From Flavobacteriales bacterium (GTDB lineage Bacteria > Bacteroidota > Bacteroidia > Flavobacteriales_D > Crocinitomicaceae): a stretch of DNA of 64,000 bases. The first letter of the stretch is position 1; each line of letters opens with the position of its first letter. Of the stretch, positions 56,058 through 64,000 are shown one piece after another. The position numbers and the translations under genes are program-made. The stretch lies in the NCBI GenBank assembly GCA_947454525.1, contig CANGJM010000012.1, positions 57,370-121,369 of the forward strand, written 5' to 3'. The notes under the pieces were generated by a model, which did not search any database, was not told the DNA's origin, and was given only the letters and a program-made list of their open reading frames with translations.

Positions 56058-57638
56058 ATGAAAACAGTTTACTTTTTTATCGCTTTGCTCTCTTTTCAGT
56101 GGGCACACGCACAAACATTTGAAGATCAGTTTAAGCCAGTGAAGGAAAAATTAGAACGTTGGGATCCCATTCGTGGTAATTGGTTGGCGCTTTCTATGAT
56201 TGCATTATCTGAACGTAAAAACGTTCCAGACCGCACCTTTCCTGAGGATTTTACTCCTTATGAAATGTTGACGATGGTTCCTCTATCCGAGCGAAGAGAC
56301 ATTGAATCGATGGTGCAGCAAAATAGAACTCCAAATGGTTCCTTTTCAAATAATCAATGGGAAACGGTAGATTTAATTGTAACACACTCGATGTGCAGTC
56401 AGATTATTGGTCGCAGTTATGGTGATCCACATTTAAAGTCTTTTGATCAAGCCACGTATTCTTTTCAAACAGTAGGTGAATTTGTTCTCTCTAAATCAGA
56501 GAAAACTTCTTTCGAAGTTCAGACACGTCAACGTGCTCAATCCGATAATTTTTCCTTGAATGCAGCTGTTGCCATGAATGTTGCTGGAGACCGTGTTTGT
56601 TATTATGCGAGTACGAAACCAGATCAGCTGAATGGGAATTTACGCTTAAATGGCATGCCGATTCAACTTCAAGGAAGAACGTATTTCCTTCCGAATGGAG
56701 GCGTTGTTCGATTTGAGGGACGAAATTACACCATTGCATGGCCAACAGGTGAGATGGTTATTTTAGACGTTCGTTCTTCAGGTGGATTTGGTGGCTTCTT
56801 GAATACCACTGTGCATGTCTTTGAATGTGAACGTTCTTCTTTCCAAGGTTTGTTGGGGAATGCTAATGGAATCGCAGATGATGATTTTCAGGGACGTAAC
56901 ATCGATCGTCCAAGACCAAGTTACATGGCGTTTTCAACGTTCGGAAATTCATCTCTACAGCAAGCATCTGCATTTGCAGAGAAGGAATATCTTTCCTTTT
57001 TAGCGAAAGATTTCGCAGAAGATTGGAGAGTGACTACTCAAACCACGCTATTTGACTATGCTCCTGGAACGTCCACTGAATACTATACGGATCGAAGATT
57101 TCCGATGGTTCATTTAACCGTTGCTGATTTAAATCAAACACAGCAAGATAATGCTCGTGCACGTTGTCAAGCAATGGGAATTCCAGCCGATGAAATGGGT
57201 GGATGTATCTTTGATCAAGGGTATTTAAACATTCCGCCAAATCAAGTTCCATTGCCGTCAAAACCAAATCCAACAGAAACGGTGTTAGGAACGATTAATC
57301 GTCCGGCTTTGCATACGAATCAACTTGTTTTTCCGGAGGAAAATTTAGCACCAGTAGGAGGGAACGCACCACTACCAATGCAACAAAAGAATCCAACCAT
57401 GAATCGAGAAGAGCCGAACCCGTCCATAGAAAAACCTGAACGCGAGAACGAAACAAGACCAAATGGATTTAGTACTCGACCAGAAGCTCCAGTGAATAAG
57501 CCAACGCATACGCCTGTTCAAGTGAATCCACGTCCTGCAAATCCAGCACCAACCACTCCGGCTAAACCGCCACACACTCCAATGCCGTCGAGTCCAGCTA
57601 AACCGGCTGTACCAACGGTGAAATCAGGGAAAGGTTAA
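56058..57638 (+). CDS. Secreted VWD-domain protein with a proline-rich tail
   Basis: The 526-residue protein has a signal peptide (YFFIALLSFQWAHAQ), an N-terminal helical part, and a von Willebrand factor type D-like domain at about 119-280: GRSYGDPHLKSFDQATYSFQTVGEFVL at its start and ECERSSFQGLLGNANGIADDDF at its end. The C-terminal 120 residues are rich in proline and threonine (for example TPAKPPHTPMPSSPAKPAVP). There is no T9SS sorting domain. It is probably exported, and the function is unknown. It has a strong terminator. Confidence 0.82.
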   Translation: MKTVYFFIALLSFQWAHAQTFEDQFKPVKEKLERWDPIRGNWLALSMIALSERKNVPDRTFPEDFTPYEMLTMVPLSERRDIESMVQQNRTPNGSFSNNQWETVDLIVTHSMCSQIIGRSYGDPHLKSFDQATYSFQTVGEFVLSKSEKTSFEVQTRQRAQSDNFSLNAAVAMNVAGDRVCYYASTKPDQLNGNLRLNGMPIQLQGRTYFLPNGGVVRFEGRNYTIAWPTGEMVILDVRSSGGFGGFLNTTVHVFECERSSFQGLLGNANGIADDDFQGRNIDRPRPSYMAFSTFGNSSLQQASAFAEKEYLSFLAKDFAEDWRVTTQTTLFDYAPGTSTEYYTDRRFPMVHLTVADLNQTQQDNARARCQAMGIPADEMGGCIFDQGYLNIPPNQVPLPSKPNPTETVLGTINRPALHTNQLVFPEENLAPVGGNAPLPMQQKNPTMNREEPNPSIEKPERENETRPNGFSTRPEAPVNKPTHTPVQVNPRPANPAPTTPAKPPHTPMPSSPAKPAVPTVKSGKG

Positions 57639-57661
57639 GGCATTTAACTGTTATATAGTAG

Positions 57662-57691
57662 AAGAGGGATTTTTAAGTCCCTCTTTTTTTT
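57662..57691 (+). terminator. Terminator of the VWD gene
   Basis: The arms AAGAGGGA (57662-57669) and TCCCTCTT (57678-57685) form the stem, followed by T8 at 57684-57691. Confidence 0.85.
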
Positions 57692-57702
57692 GTTCCAATT
57701 TT

Positions 57703-57818
57703 GATACAAAAAAGGATAAGAATTACTTCCCGCCAACTTCCTGATAAAAGCGTTCTATCGATTAGTTAATTAAACGCTCAGTACACGCGTTTTGATGGTT
57801 TTCCCATTGAAACAAAAC
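57703..57818 (-). pseudogene. Decayed remnant of a T9SS cargo gene 3' end and terminator
   Basis: About 66 bp here align to the region just past the end of the SprB-repeat gene (57921-57990) at roughly 80% by hand. Beyond the matching stop codon (57762-57764) the homology continues in the coding frame: QNACTERLIN aligned to QNAFTYRVIK, and further left in the reading direction VLFQWENH against YLVQLKNT. In-frame stop codons occur just before that. The former terminator hairpin is broken. It is therefore a dead copy of the end of a related gene. The remaining 57819-57917 stretch shows nothing else I can name. Confidence 0.65.
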
Positions 57819-57925
57819 CTACTATTCATAAGATCAGACCAGATAAGGGAAAGGTTCATGCATCACATACTAGAAAACAGAAAACGTTTGTTAAGGCCCC
57901 TCATTTTTCATTCACATGATGACAC

Positions 57926-57956
57926 AAAAAAGGGCGAGAATTTCTCCCCGCCCTTT
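57926..57956 (-). terminator. Terminator of the SprB-repeat cargo gene
   Basis: Read leftward, the arms GGGCG and CGCCC with an inner GAG/CTC pair are followed by T6. It is the intact copy of the broken one at about 57709-57738. Confidence 0.8.
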
Positions 57957-57977
57957 TCCTGATAAGAGTTCACCCGA

Positions 57978-59357
57978 TTATTTAATTACTCGGTAGGTAA
58001 ACGCATTTTGAGTATTTTTCAATTGTACAAGGTATGTTCCATTTGCCACATTTGTCAAATCAATTGTTGAATTAGAAGGACTCACCTGACCACTTTGAAT
58101 GATTTTTCCATCCATGTTCGTTAAGGTAAAGTCGAACGATGTTGTGATGTTTCCAATATTCAATTCGTTTTGAGCAGGATTAGGATAAACGTTCATTTGG
58201 GACAAGTTATTGCCTTGAATACCCGCTTCTTCTAAATTAAGTACAGAAATGATGTTGTAATAAACAGGTTGAGATTTGATTGGACAATACAATTGTAAAA
58301 TTAAATTATACAATCCTGTCGTTCCAAAAGGAATGGAGTAGTTGTAATTGACATACATGGAGTTTCCATTTGTGTCAACCAAATACCAAGTTGTGTACAA
58401 TGAATCTTGCGTAAACATCGTGTTTCCAAAAGTTGCTGACACCATATATGCTGTGTCTAAAGCCGCTAAATCAATCGTACAGTTGTAAATCCATCCTGAA
58501 CTCATCGTTCCAATCACATTTGATCCCGTTGCAAGGCTTCCAATTACAGTAACAGAGTCGATATTCGTGGAAGAGTTTCCAATAGTACAAGAAGATGTAA
58601 ACGAACATTGATTGTTATCAAAAACAGTTACTGTGTAGGTTCCAACACATAAATTTGTCGCATTTTGATTGTTTGTTCCGTTTGACCACTGGTAACTGTA
58701 TGGACTTGTTCCGCCATTAACGGTTAGTGCTGCAACACCATCACATGCTGTTGCTCCAGTAGCATTTGTACTTGTAATGTTTCCGTTAAATCCAAAACAC
58801 GGATTCAAGGCATTTGAATCAACAATAACCGTTGCACTTGAAGTCCCAGAACAACCATTTGCATCAACAACTGTAACAGAATAAGTTCCAATACAAAGAT
58901 TAGATAAAGCTGGTGTAGTAGTCATCATTCCACCATTTGACCATTGATATGTATATGGTGCTGATCCGCCAACCGCAGTCACGGAAACGGATCCATCACA
59001 TACATTTGCCGCAGAAGTTGGGGTGCTTCCACAGTAGATGGAAAATCCAGCACATGGATTAGGGATATTTGTTCCAATTGTAAATGTGGATGTTGACGTA
59101 AATCCACTACCCATAAAGATTAGGTTGTATTGACCAGCACATAAGTTCGTGATCATGTAGCCACCATTTTGGATAACGGTGTTTCCTTGCATCCATGTTA
59201 AACTTGCAGCTGTAACGAAGTTATTCGTATCAACCATTGCTGTTCCATCGCATAGTCCGGGTGCACTCACATTTGTAATGTTCACAATGATCTGTGATTT
59301 CGCTTCAAATGTCAATAAACTAGAAAGGATAAAACTTAAAAATAAGATTCTTTTCAT
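57978..59357 (-). CDS. T9SS cargo protein with SprB-type repeats
   Basis: The 459-residue protein has a signal peptide (MKRILFLSFILSSLLTFEAKSQ), three related SprB-like repeats at about 35-95 (degenerate), 120-178 and 205-259, and a T9SS sorting domain at about 388-459 (NVYPNPAQNELNIGN, NGTYLVQLKNTQNAFTYRVIK). The repeat units share CDGxxxVTxxGGxxPYxYQWSNG and LCIGTYxVTVxDxNxCS. Such repeats occur in large surface adhesins such as SprB, so this may be a small surface protein. The function is inferred only from the repeats. Confidence 0.88.
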   Translation of the reverse strand: MKRILFLSFILSSLLTFEAKSQIIVNITNVSAPGLCDGTAMVDTNNFVTAASLTWMQGNTVIQNGGYMITNLCAGQYNLIFMGSGFTSTSTFTIGTNIPNPCAGFSIYCGSTPTSAANVCDGSVSVTAVGGSAPYTYQWSNGGMMTTTPALSNLCIGTYSVTVVDANGCSGTSSATVIVDSNALNPCFGFNGNITSTNATGATACDGVAALTVNGGTSPYSYQWSNGTNNQNATNLCVGTYTVTVFDNNQCSFTSSCTIGNSSTNIDSVTVIGSLATGSNVIGTMSSGWIYNCTIDLAALDTAYMVSATFGNTMFTQDSLYTTWYLVDTNGNSMYVNYNYSIPFGTTGLYNLILQLYCPIKSQPVYYNIISVLNLEEAGIQGNNLSQMNVYPNPAQNELNIGNITTSFDFTLTNMDGKIIQSGQVSPSNSTIDLTNVANGTYLVQLKNTQNAFTYRVIK

Positions 59358-59424
59358 AATGAAAATTTTGTGTTTAGACGACCCGAAGTTACGAAAGGTT
59401 GCTTATAAATCCTTGTGTATTGCT

Positions 59425-59432
59425 TAATTTTG
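59425..59432 (+). promoter_or_regulatory. -7 box of the phosphatase gene
   Basis: TAATTTTG, then 4 bp, then the ATG at 59437. Leaderless-type promoter. Confidence 0.5.
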
Positions 59433-59436
59433 ATTC

Positions 59437-61074
59437 ATGAAAAACTTAGCACTTAGGATTTTACTCCTTTTCTGTATACTTGGTGGACAATTAAACGCTC
59501 AAAAACAACCCAAAATCATCGTTGGAATTGTTGTCGATCAGATGTGTTACGATTATTTATATCGGTATCAACAACATTTTGTTGCAGGTGGATTCAATCG
59601 CTTTTTAAACAAAGGATTGAATTGCCGCAATACGCTTTACAACTATGTCCCCACTTACACTGGACCTGGACATGCCTCTATTTATACGGGAACAACTCCT
59701 TCCAATCATGGAATCGTTGCGAATGAATGGTATCAACGTTCGAGCAAAACATTTGTTAATTGTGTTTCTGATAAAACCGTTCAAACCGTGGGAAGTACCT
59801 CCAACGAAGGACAAACGTCGCCACGAAATTTAAGAACCTATACCGTTACGGATCAGTTAAAATTGGCGTCTCCGGAATCAAAAGTTATTTCGATTTCTAT
59901 TAAGGACCGCAGTTCCATTTTGCCAGGCGGACATTTAAGCGATGGTTCGTATTGGTATGATTACGCGAGTGGGACATTTATCACGAGTACTTACTTCAAA
60001 TCGGAATTACCTAAATGGCTTCAGCAGTTTAATGCGACGAAAAACGCGGATAAGTATTTGAAGAAATGGGATTTGTTGTATCCAAAAACCAATTACAAAT
60101 CGAAGGATGAAAGTCCGTATGAAGTTGTCTTGGGAGGCAAAACAAGCGCTACTTTTCCATATGATTTCAAAGAAATGTCGGCGGTTTCCAATAATGCGCA
60201 TCAGCTGTTTACCATCTCTCCATTTGCGAATGAACTATTGACTGATTTGGCAATCGAAGCGATGTCCAGAGAACAATTAGGCTTGGACAATAAAACGGAT
60301 ATGTTGTGTATTTCGTATTCTACTCCGGATATTGCAGGACATGCATTTGGACCTTATTCCTTGGAAATGGAGGACATGTATGCGCGTTTGGATCGTCAAG
60401 TAGAGAAATTACTTTCCCATTTAGAATCGATGTACGGCAAAGATGGATTTGTGGTTTTTCTAACAGCAGATCATGCCGTTGTTCCAGTCCCGCAAATGTT
60501 GGTTGACCGTAAAATGCCCGGTGGATACCTGTTTTTGAATGAACGACTTTCCACATTAAGAAAGGAATTAGCACAAAAATATGGAGCAGATGTGATCGAG
60601 GCAGAAGAGAATCAAAACATCTATTTGAATCAAAATCGTTTGGATTCATTGAATTTAGCGAAGCAAGAGGTGGCGGATTATATTGCTGGACAAATTAGAA
60701 AGTGGCCTGAAGTGAAATTGGCCATCACCCAATCCTCCCTTTTATCGGGAAATGAAACATTAGATGAATGGGGGCAAATGATTCAAAAGGGATTTGACAT
60801 TGAACGCAGTGGTGAAGTGATTTTCATGTTGCAGCCGGGCTATTTGGCTAAATCAGTAGACGAACCAAAAGCACATACAGGAACCTCACATGGTTCAGCC
60901 TTTAATTACGATACGCATGTTCCATTGCTGTGGTACGGCGCGAACATTCCATCACAAAACTGTTACCGCCCCATTCAAATTGTGGACATTGCACCAACCT
61001 TGATTCACCTGATGAATTTACAACGTACGGGAGCGATGACCGGAACACCGATTTTAGAAATACTTCAAAAATAA
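59437..61074 (+). CDS. pafA: PafA-type alkaline phosphatase
   Basis: This secreted phosphatase of the PafA type hydrolyses phosphate monoesters in the periplasm. The 545-residue protein has a signal peptide (ALRILLLFCILGGQLNAQ), nucleophile Thr75 in YTGPGHASIYTG, Asn96 in VANEW, and Lys156/Arg158 in ISIKDRS, matching the known PafA active-site set (T79, N100, K162, R164). Metal ligands can be recognised in DQMCYDY, STPDIAGHAFGP, TADHAVVPVP and GTSHGSAF. PafA is unusual for phosphate-insensitive activity. It is followed 3 bp later by an aminotransferase gene. Confidence 0.93.
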   Translation: MKNLALRILLLFCILGGQLNAQKQPKIIVGIVVDQMCYDYLYRYQQHFVAGGFNRFLNKGLNCRNTLYNYVPTYTGPGHASIYTGTTPSNHGIVANEWYQRSSKTFVNCVSDKTVQTVGSTSNEGQTSPRNLRTYTVTDQLKLASPESKVISISIKDRSSILPGGHLSDGSYWYDYASGTFITSTYFKSELPKWLQQFNATKNADKYLKKWDLLYPKTNYKSKDESPYEVVLGGKTSATFPYDFKEMSAVSNNAHQLFTISPFANELLTDLAIEAMSREQLGLDNKTDMLCISYSTPDIAGHAFGPYSLEMEDMYARLDRQVEKLLSHLESMYGKDGFVVFLTADHAVVPVPQMLVDRKMPGGYLFLNERLSTLRKELAQKYGADVIEAEENQNIYLNQNRLDSLNLAKQEVADYIAGQIRKWPEVKLAITQSSLLSGNETLDEWGQMIQKGFDIERSGEVIFMLQPGYLAKSVDEPKAHTGTSHGSAFNYDTHVPLLWYGANIPSQNCYRPIQIVDIAPTLIHLMNLQRTGAMTGTPILEILQK

Positions 61075-61077
61075 TCC

Positions 61078-62271
61078 ATGTCAGAACGCGATTTTTTCCT
61101 CTCCCACCTCGGACAAACAACTCCTTTTCCCTTCTTGGTAGAAGTGGAACGTGCGGAAGGAATTTATATTTACGATAAGCAAGGAAAAGCCTACATGGAT
61201 ATGATTTCAGGTGTTGCGGTCAATAACATTGGACACCGTCATCCGAACGTAGTTTCAGCTTTAAAAAATCAAATTGACAAGTATTTACATGTCATGGTTT
61301 ACGGTGAGTTTGTTCAAGATCCACAGCAATTGTTGGTCAAAGAATTACTTACAGTCTTACCTGATGTATTAGACGGCGTTTATGTCGTTAATTCCGGAAC
61401 AGAAGCCATTGAAGCGGCCTTGAAATTGGCCAAAAGAGTAACGGGAAGAACGGAACTGATTTCTTTTCGTGGTTCCTATCATGGAAGTACGCATGGATCT
61501 ATGAGTGTTTCCGGAAATGAAGTCAAAAAACAAGCGTTTCGTCCCTTGTTGCCGGATGTACAATTTTTACAGCACAATCAGTTGTCAGATTTAGAACGAA
61601 TCTCTGAAAAAACAGCCGGTGTCATTTTGGAAACCATCCAAGGTGATGCAGGGGTGCGAAGACCAAGTGTAACGTTTATGAAAGCACTGCGTCAGAGATG
61701 TGATGAAGTAGGAGCGATGTTGATTTTAGATGAAATTCAATGTGGCATGGGGAGAACAGGAAAGTTGTTTGCCTTCGAACATTTCGACATTGTTCCGGAT
61801 ATTTTAACGCTGGGAAAAGCGCTGGGAGGTGGAATGCCGATTGGCGCATTGGTTTCGTCGCAAAAGAAATTGATGGAATTCACACATGCACCGATGCTTG
61901 GACACATCACAACATTTGGCGGACATCCCGTTATTTGTGCAGCGGCAGCAGCAGCAGTTCAAGTCTTGAAGTCAGAAATAGATTGGACAGAGTTGGAAGA
62001 ACGAGCGCAACGCTTTGAGGAACGATTTAATCATCATCCGGAATTGATTGAAATTCGACGCGTAGGAATGATGTTCGCGTTTGACATGGTCAGTGCTGAA
62101 CGAGTAGAGCGCGTCGTTTCCCGTTGCATGGAGAAAGGACTACTTACTTTTTGGTTTTTGTCTCATCCATATAGTTTTAGGTTGTCGCCACCATTGACCA
62201 TCACGGAAGATGAATTTAATTTGGCAGCAGATTTAATCCTTCAAGCAATCGAAGAAACACATGTTGATTAG
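61078..62271 (+). CDS. Class III aminotransferase
   Basis: The 397-residue PLP enzyme has VVNSGTEAIEAALKLAKRVTG, the SYHGSTHGSMS block, LDEIQCGMGRTGKLFAFEHF, and the PLP lysine K247 in LTLGKALGGGMPIGAL. It resembles acetylornithine or ornithine aminotransferases, but the substrate is not decided. It starts 3 bp after the phosphatase stop, so both are probably co-transcribed; no functional link is evident. Confidence 0.9.
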   Translation: MSERDFFLSHLGQTTPFPFLVEVERAEGIYIYDKQGKAYMDMISGVAVNNIGHRHPNVVSALKNQIDKYLHVMVYGEFVQDPQQLLVKELLTVLPDVLDGVYVVNSGTEAIEAALKLAKRVTGRTELISFRGSYHGSTHGSMSVSGNEVKKQAFRPLLPDVQFLQHNQLSDLERISEKTAGVILETIQGDAGVRRPSVTFMKALRQRCDEVGAMLILDEIQCGMGRTGKLFAFEHFDIVPDILTLGKALGGGMPIGALVSSQKKLMEFTHAPMLGHITTFGGHPVICAAAAAAVQVLKSEIDWTELEERAQRFEERFNHHPELIEIRRVGMMFAFDMVSAERVERVVSRCMEKGLLTFWFLSHPYSFRLSPPLTITEDEFNLAADLILQAIEETHVD

Positions 62272-62291
62272 TCCGTTTCTTTCGAAAGCCT

Positions 62292-62299
62292 TATCTTTG
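62292..62299 (+). promoter_or_regulatory. -7 box of metF
   Basis: TATCTTTG, 17 bp before the ATG at 62317. A TTG lies 25 bp upstream of it, longer than usual. Confidence 0.45.
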
Positions 62300-62316
62300 C
62301 AAACGCTAAAAGAAAT

Positions 62317-63267
62317 ATGAAAGTAACAGACCACATAGAAAACTCAAAAGACACACTTTTCTCCTTTGAGATCTTACCTCCATTGAAAGGAAAGAGTATT
62401 CAATCTATTTATGAGGGAATTGATCCGTTGATGGAATTCAAACCGAAATTTGTGAATGTTACGTATCACCGCGAGGAGTTTATTTACAAGGAACGCGAGA
62501 ATGGATTGTTAGAAAAAATCGCCATTCGCAAACGTCCAGGTACCGTTGGAATCTGTGCCGCTATCATGAACAAATATGATGTGGATGCGATTCCGCATTT
62601 AATCTGTGGTGGATTCAGCAAGGAAGAAACAGAAAACGCTTTAATTGATTTGCAATTTTTAGGCATTGACAATGTGTTGGCCTTACGTGGAGACTCCATA
62701 AAAACGGAAAGTTCTTTTCGTCCACACAAGGAGGGACATGAATTTGCTGTTGACTTAATTCATCAGATCAGCGATATGAATAAGGGTAACTACATGATGG
62801 ACGATGTTCAATTAGAACCGACAAATTTTTGCATTGGAGCAGCTGGATATCCTGAAAAGCACTTTGAAGCAATGAATTTGGAAACGGATTTATTGAATGT
62901 GAAACGAAAAGTAGATGCGGGAGCGTCATACATTGTAACACAAATGTTCTTTGATAACTCGAAGTTTTTCCGTTTTGTTGATGCTTGTCGTGCTGCTGGA
63001 ATTACTGTTCCGATTATTCCGGGTGTAAAACCCGTGAAAACTTTAACTCATATTTCATTCTTACCTAAATTCTTTCACATTGATTATCCGGTTGAGTTGT
63101 CCAATGAATTGATCAAATGCAAGGATAATAAAGCTGTGGAGCAGGTTGGAATTGAATGGGGAATTCAACAATCAAAAGAATTAAAAGCGCATGGTGTTCC
63201 ATGTATTCATTATTACACGATGTCCAATTCAACTTCTGTTCAAAAAATTGCGCGTGAAGTATTTTAA
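62317..63267 (+). CDS. metF: Methylenetetrahydrofolate reductase
   Basis: MetF reduces 5,10-methylenetetrahydrofolate to the 5-methyl form for methionine synthesis. The 316-residue TIM-barrel protein has the family start (FSFEILPPLKGKSI), NVTYHREE, LRGDSIK, the FCIGAAGYPEKHFE segment, the GASYIVTQMFFDNSKFFRFVDACRA block and PIIPGVKPV. Length is normal. No metH or metE gene is in the window. Confidence 0.95.
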   Translation: MKVTDHIENSKDTLFSFEILPPLKGKSIQSIYEGIDPLMEFKPKFVNVTYHREEFIYKERENGLLEKIAIRKRPGTVGICAAIMNKYDVDAIPHLICGGFSKEETENALIDLQFLGIDNVLALRGDSIKTESSFRPHKEGHEFAVDLIHQISDMNKGNYMMDDVQLEPTNFCIGAAGYPEKHFEAMNLETDLLNVKRKVDAGASYIVTQMFFDNSKFFRFVDACRAAGITVPIIPGVKPVKTLTHISFLPKFFHIDYPVELSNELIKCKDNKAVEQVGIEWGIQQSKELKAHGVPCIHYYTMSNSTSVQKIAREVF

Positions 63268-63277
63268 TGTATTAACT

Positions 63278-63811
63278 ATGAAAGCATTATTTAGCTTATT
63301 TATATTGTTCACCTTTTCTGTTTACGGTCAACAAATCGCGTTTAAAAATGCGCTTGTTATTGGTCAATTCGATAAGTCTGAGGATCGTTATGCCATGGAA
63401 TTGAATTTAGTGGAGATTCTTCAACAAAACGGTTACAAAGCCATGCCCTCCTTCAATCTATTGAAACAAGGAGAAGCATTAGGAAATTTATTGAATGATT
63501 CTACACGAAACATCTTAAAAGCAAAGGGAATTGATGCATATGTTGTGTTGAACGTTCGTGGATATGACCGTAAATTCAAATCCTCCGAAACGAAAACGAC
63601 TTTGAAGGAAATGTTAGATATGACGAGTATCTACCACATTTACAGGGATGAGGCGACTTCCGTTACTTTTGAATTCACCTTTTTTGACTTGAACAATCAA
63701 TTGATTGGACGAAGTTTATTGAAATGTGGTAATGTTTCCGATCGTGATTCTGTGATGAAACGATTTAGAAAGAAATTACCTAAAACCATCACAAAGGACT
63801 GGAAGTCATAG
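63278..63811 (+). CDS. Uncharacterised exported protein
   Basis: I do not recognise this gene. The 177-residue protein has a signal peptide (MKALFSLFILFTFSVYGQQ) and a mixed alpha/beta body, with AMELNLVEILQQNGYKAMPSFNLLKQGE and IDAYVVLNVRGYDRKF, which looks like a Rossmann-type or thioredoxin-like alternation. The start at 63278 is preferred because a longer frame to 63191 overlaps metF. It converges with a truncated gene at the window end. Confidence 0.65.
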   Translation: MKALFSLFILFTFSVYGQQIAFKNALVIGQFDKSEDRYAMELNLVEILQQNGYKAMPSFNLLKQGEALGNLLNDSTRNILKAKGIDAYVVLNVRGYDRKFKSSETKTTLKEMLDMTSIYHIYRDEATSVTFEFTFFDLNNQLIGRSLLKCGNVSDRDSVMKRFRKKLPKTITKDWKS

Positions 63812-63818
63812 AAAGCGC

Positions 63819-64000
63819 TTATTGCATTTCGTATTGCTTCTGCATTTCTTTATCCTCTGGAGTGCTGTATACGCCACATTTATTTGGTTTTTCGAACAGC
63901 TTAATGAACTTCACTTGTGCTTGAATCGGCCAATAACCGGATGAATACCAATCGAAGTAGGCATTAAAGCCATCCCAGTTGTTAACCGTTACAATCGGAA
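63819..64000 (-). CDS. Uncharacterised protein, C-terminal part (partial)
   Basis: A frame open to the right edge ends with a TAA at 63819-63821. The last 60 residues contain NNWDGFNAYFDWYSSGYWPIQ, an aromatic-rich stretch, and end YEMQ. Most of the gene is beyond the window, so function cannot be judged. Confidence 0.5.
   Translation of the reverse strand, partial: PIVTVNNWDGFNAYFDWYSSGYWPIQAQVKFIKLFEKPNKCGVYSTPEDKEMQKQYEMQ

Noticed and set aside
57762..57870. A short leftward frame ending GKTIKTRVLSV in the 57.6-57.9 kb gap
   Set aside because: It looked like a T9SS tail by eye, but the better explanation is the shifted relic aligned to the neighbouring cargo gene; the frame is only about 29 codons.
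57819..57917. Possible small RNA or tRNA in the largest gap
   Set aside because: No cloverleaf, no promoter of the TAnnTTTG type, and no terminator on its own strand could be found.

Overview
The window looks like a chromosomal segment of a Bacteroidota bacterium of the order Flavobacteriales, possibly a Fluviicola/Crocinitomicaceae-like lineage (the family-level guess is weak). The evidence is a type IX secretion (T9SS) locus (gldJ, a porP/sprF-family gene, porU, porV), three proteins with T9SS-type C-terminal domains, a GLPGLI protein beside a TonB-type barrel, AT-rich DNA, almost no Shine-Dalgarno sites, and many Bacteroidota-type promoters (-7 box TAnnTTTG, often with TTG near -33). Coding density is very high. 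I see no rRNA, tRNA, CRISPR array, insertion sequence or prophage. Most genes are housekeeping, and nothing looks like a dense accessory island.

Layout. 0-5 kb: end of birA, an SRPBCC protein, pyrE, a Nudix hydrolase, a DUF1573 protein and valS. 5-11 kb: an OmpA-like protein, glutathione peroxidase, gyrB, a secreted nuclease, gcvH and prfB. 11-21.5 kb: murF, gldJ, porP-like, porU, porV, ispF, which is the T9SS core next to wall and isoprenoid genes. 21.5-27.5 kb: apaG, rsmG, an ECF-like sigma factor, a GT2 glycosyltransferase, tgt, an LptF/G permease, RNase Z and a STAS protein. 27.8-34.3 kb: a leftward run anmK, Glu/Leu dehydrogenase, nhaD, folC, pyrR, pyrB. 34.4-37.7 kb: acyl-CoA dehydrogenase with 3-hydroxyanthranilate dioxygenase, then a small lipoprotein diverging from a heavy-metal-domain lipoprotein and hydrolase. 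37.8-45.9 kb: a T9SS cargo, polyprenyl synthase, rmlA, GLPGLI protein, outer-membrane barrel and a lipoprotein. 46-55 kb: ruvX, def, a TPR-like lipoprotein, aroA, DAHP synthase/chorismate mutase, rny, zapA, a coiled-coil protein, an M23 peptidase, tsaB and a response regulator. 55.3-64 kb: a second response regulator, a VWD-domain protein, a gene relic, an SprB-repeat T9SS cargo, a PafA-type phosphatase, an aminotransferase, metF and two uncharacterised genes.

How the genes work together. PorU and PorV act at the outer membrane to cleave and attach cargo such as the proteins at 37783-39600 and 57978-59357. GldJ and the PorP-like protein belong to the same machine. Operons are tightly packed, with 1-23 bp overlaps (ATGA, TAATG, ATGAATAA). 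Strong hairpin-plus-T-run terminators mark the ends of gyrB, the nuclease/gcvH pair, gldJ, the hydrolase/cargo pair, rny, the VWD gene and the SprB-repeat gene.

I found no obviously new multi-gene system. The observations I would follow first are: (1) a -7 box exactly 4 bp before the ATG of six genes (3 and 5 bp in two more), implying leaderless mRNAs, including a pyrR with no leader for attenuation; (2) a decayed duplicate of a T9SS cargo gene's 3' end plus terminator at 57.7 kb; (3) the gyrB terminator lying inside the signal-peptide codons of the next gene; (4) a GldJ with a very long region between its two conserved blocks; (5) a tRNA-guanine transglycosylase lacking the zinc-ligand cysteines; (6) a frameshift-free prfB with a sequence that looks like a repaired frameshift site.
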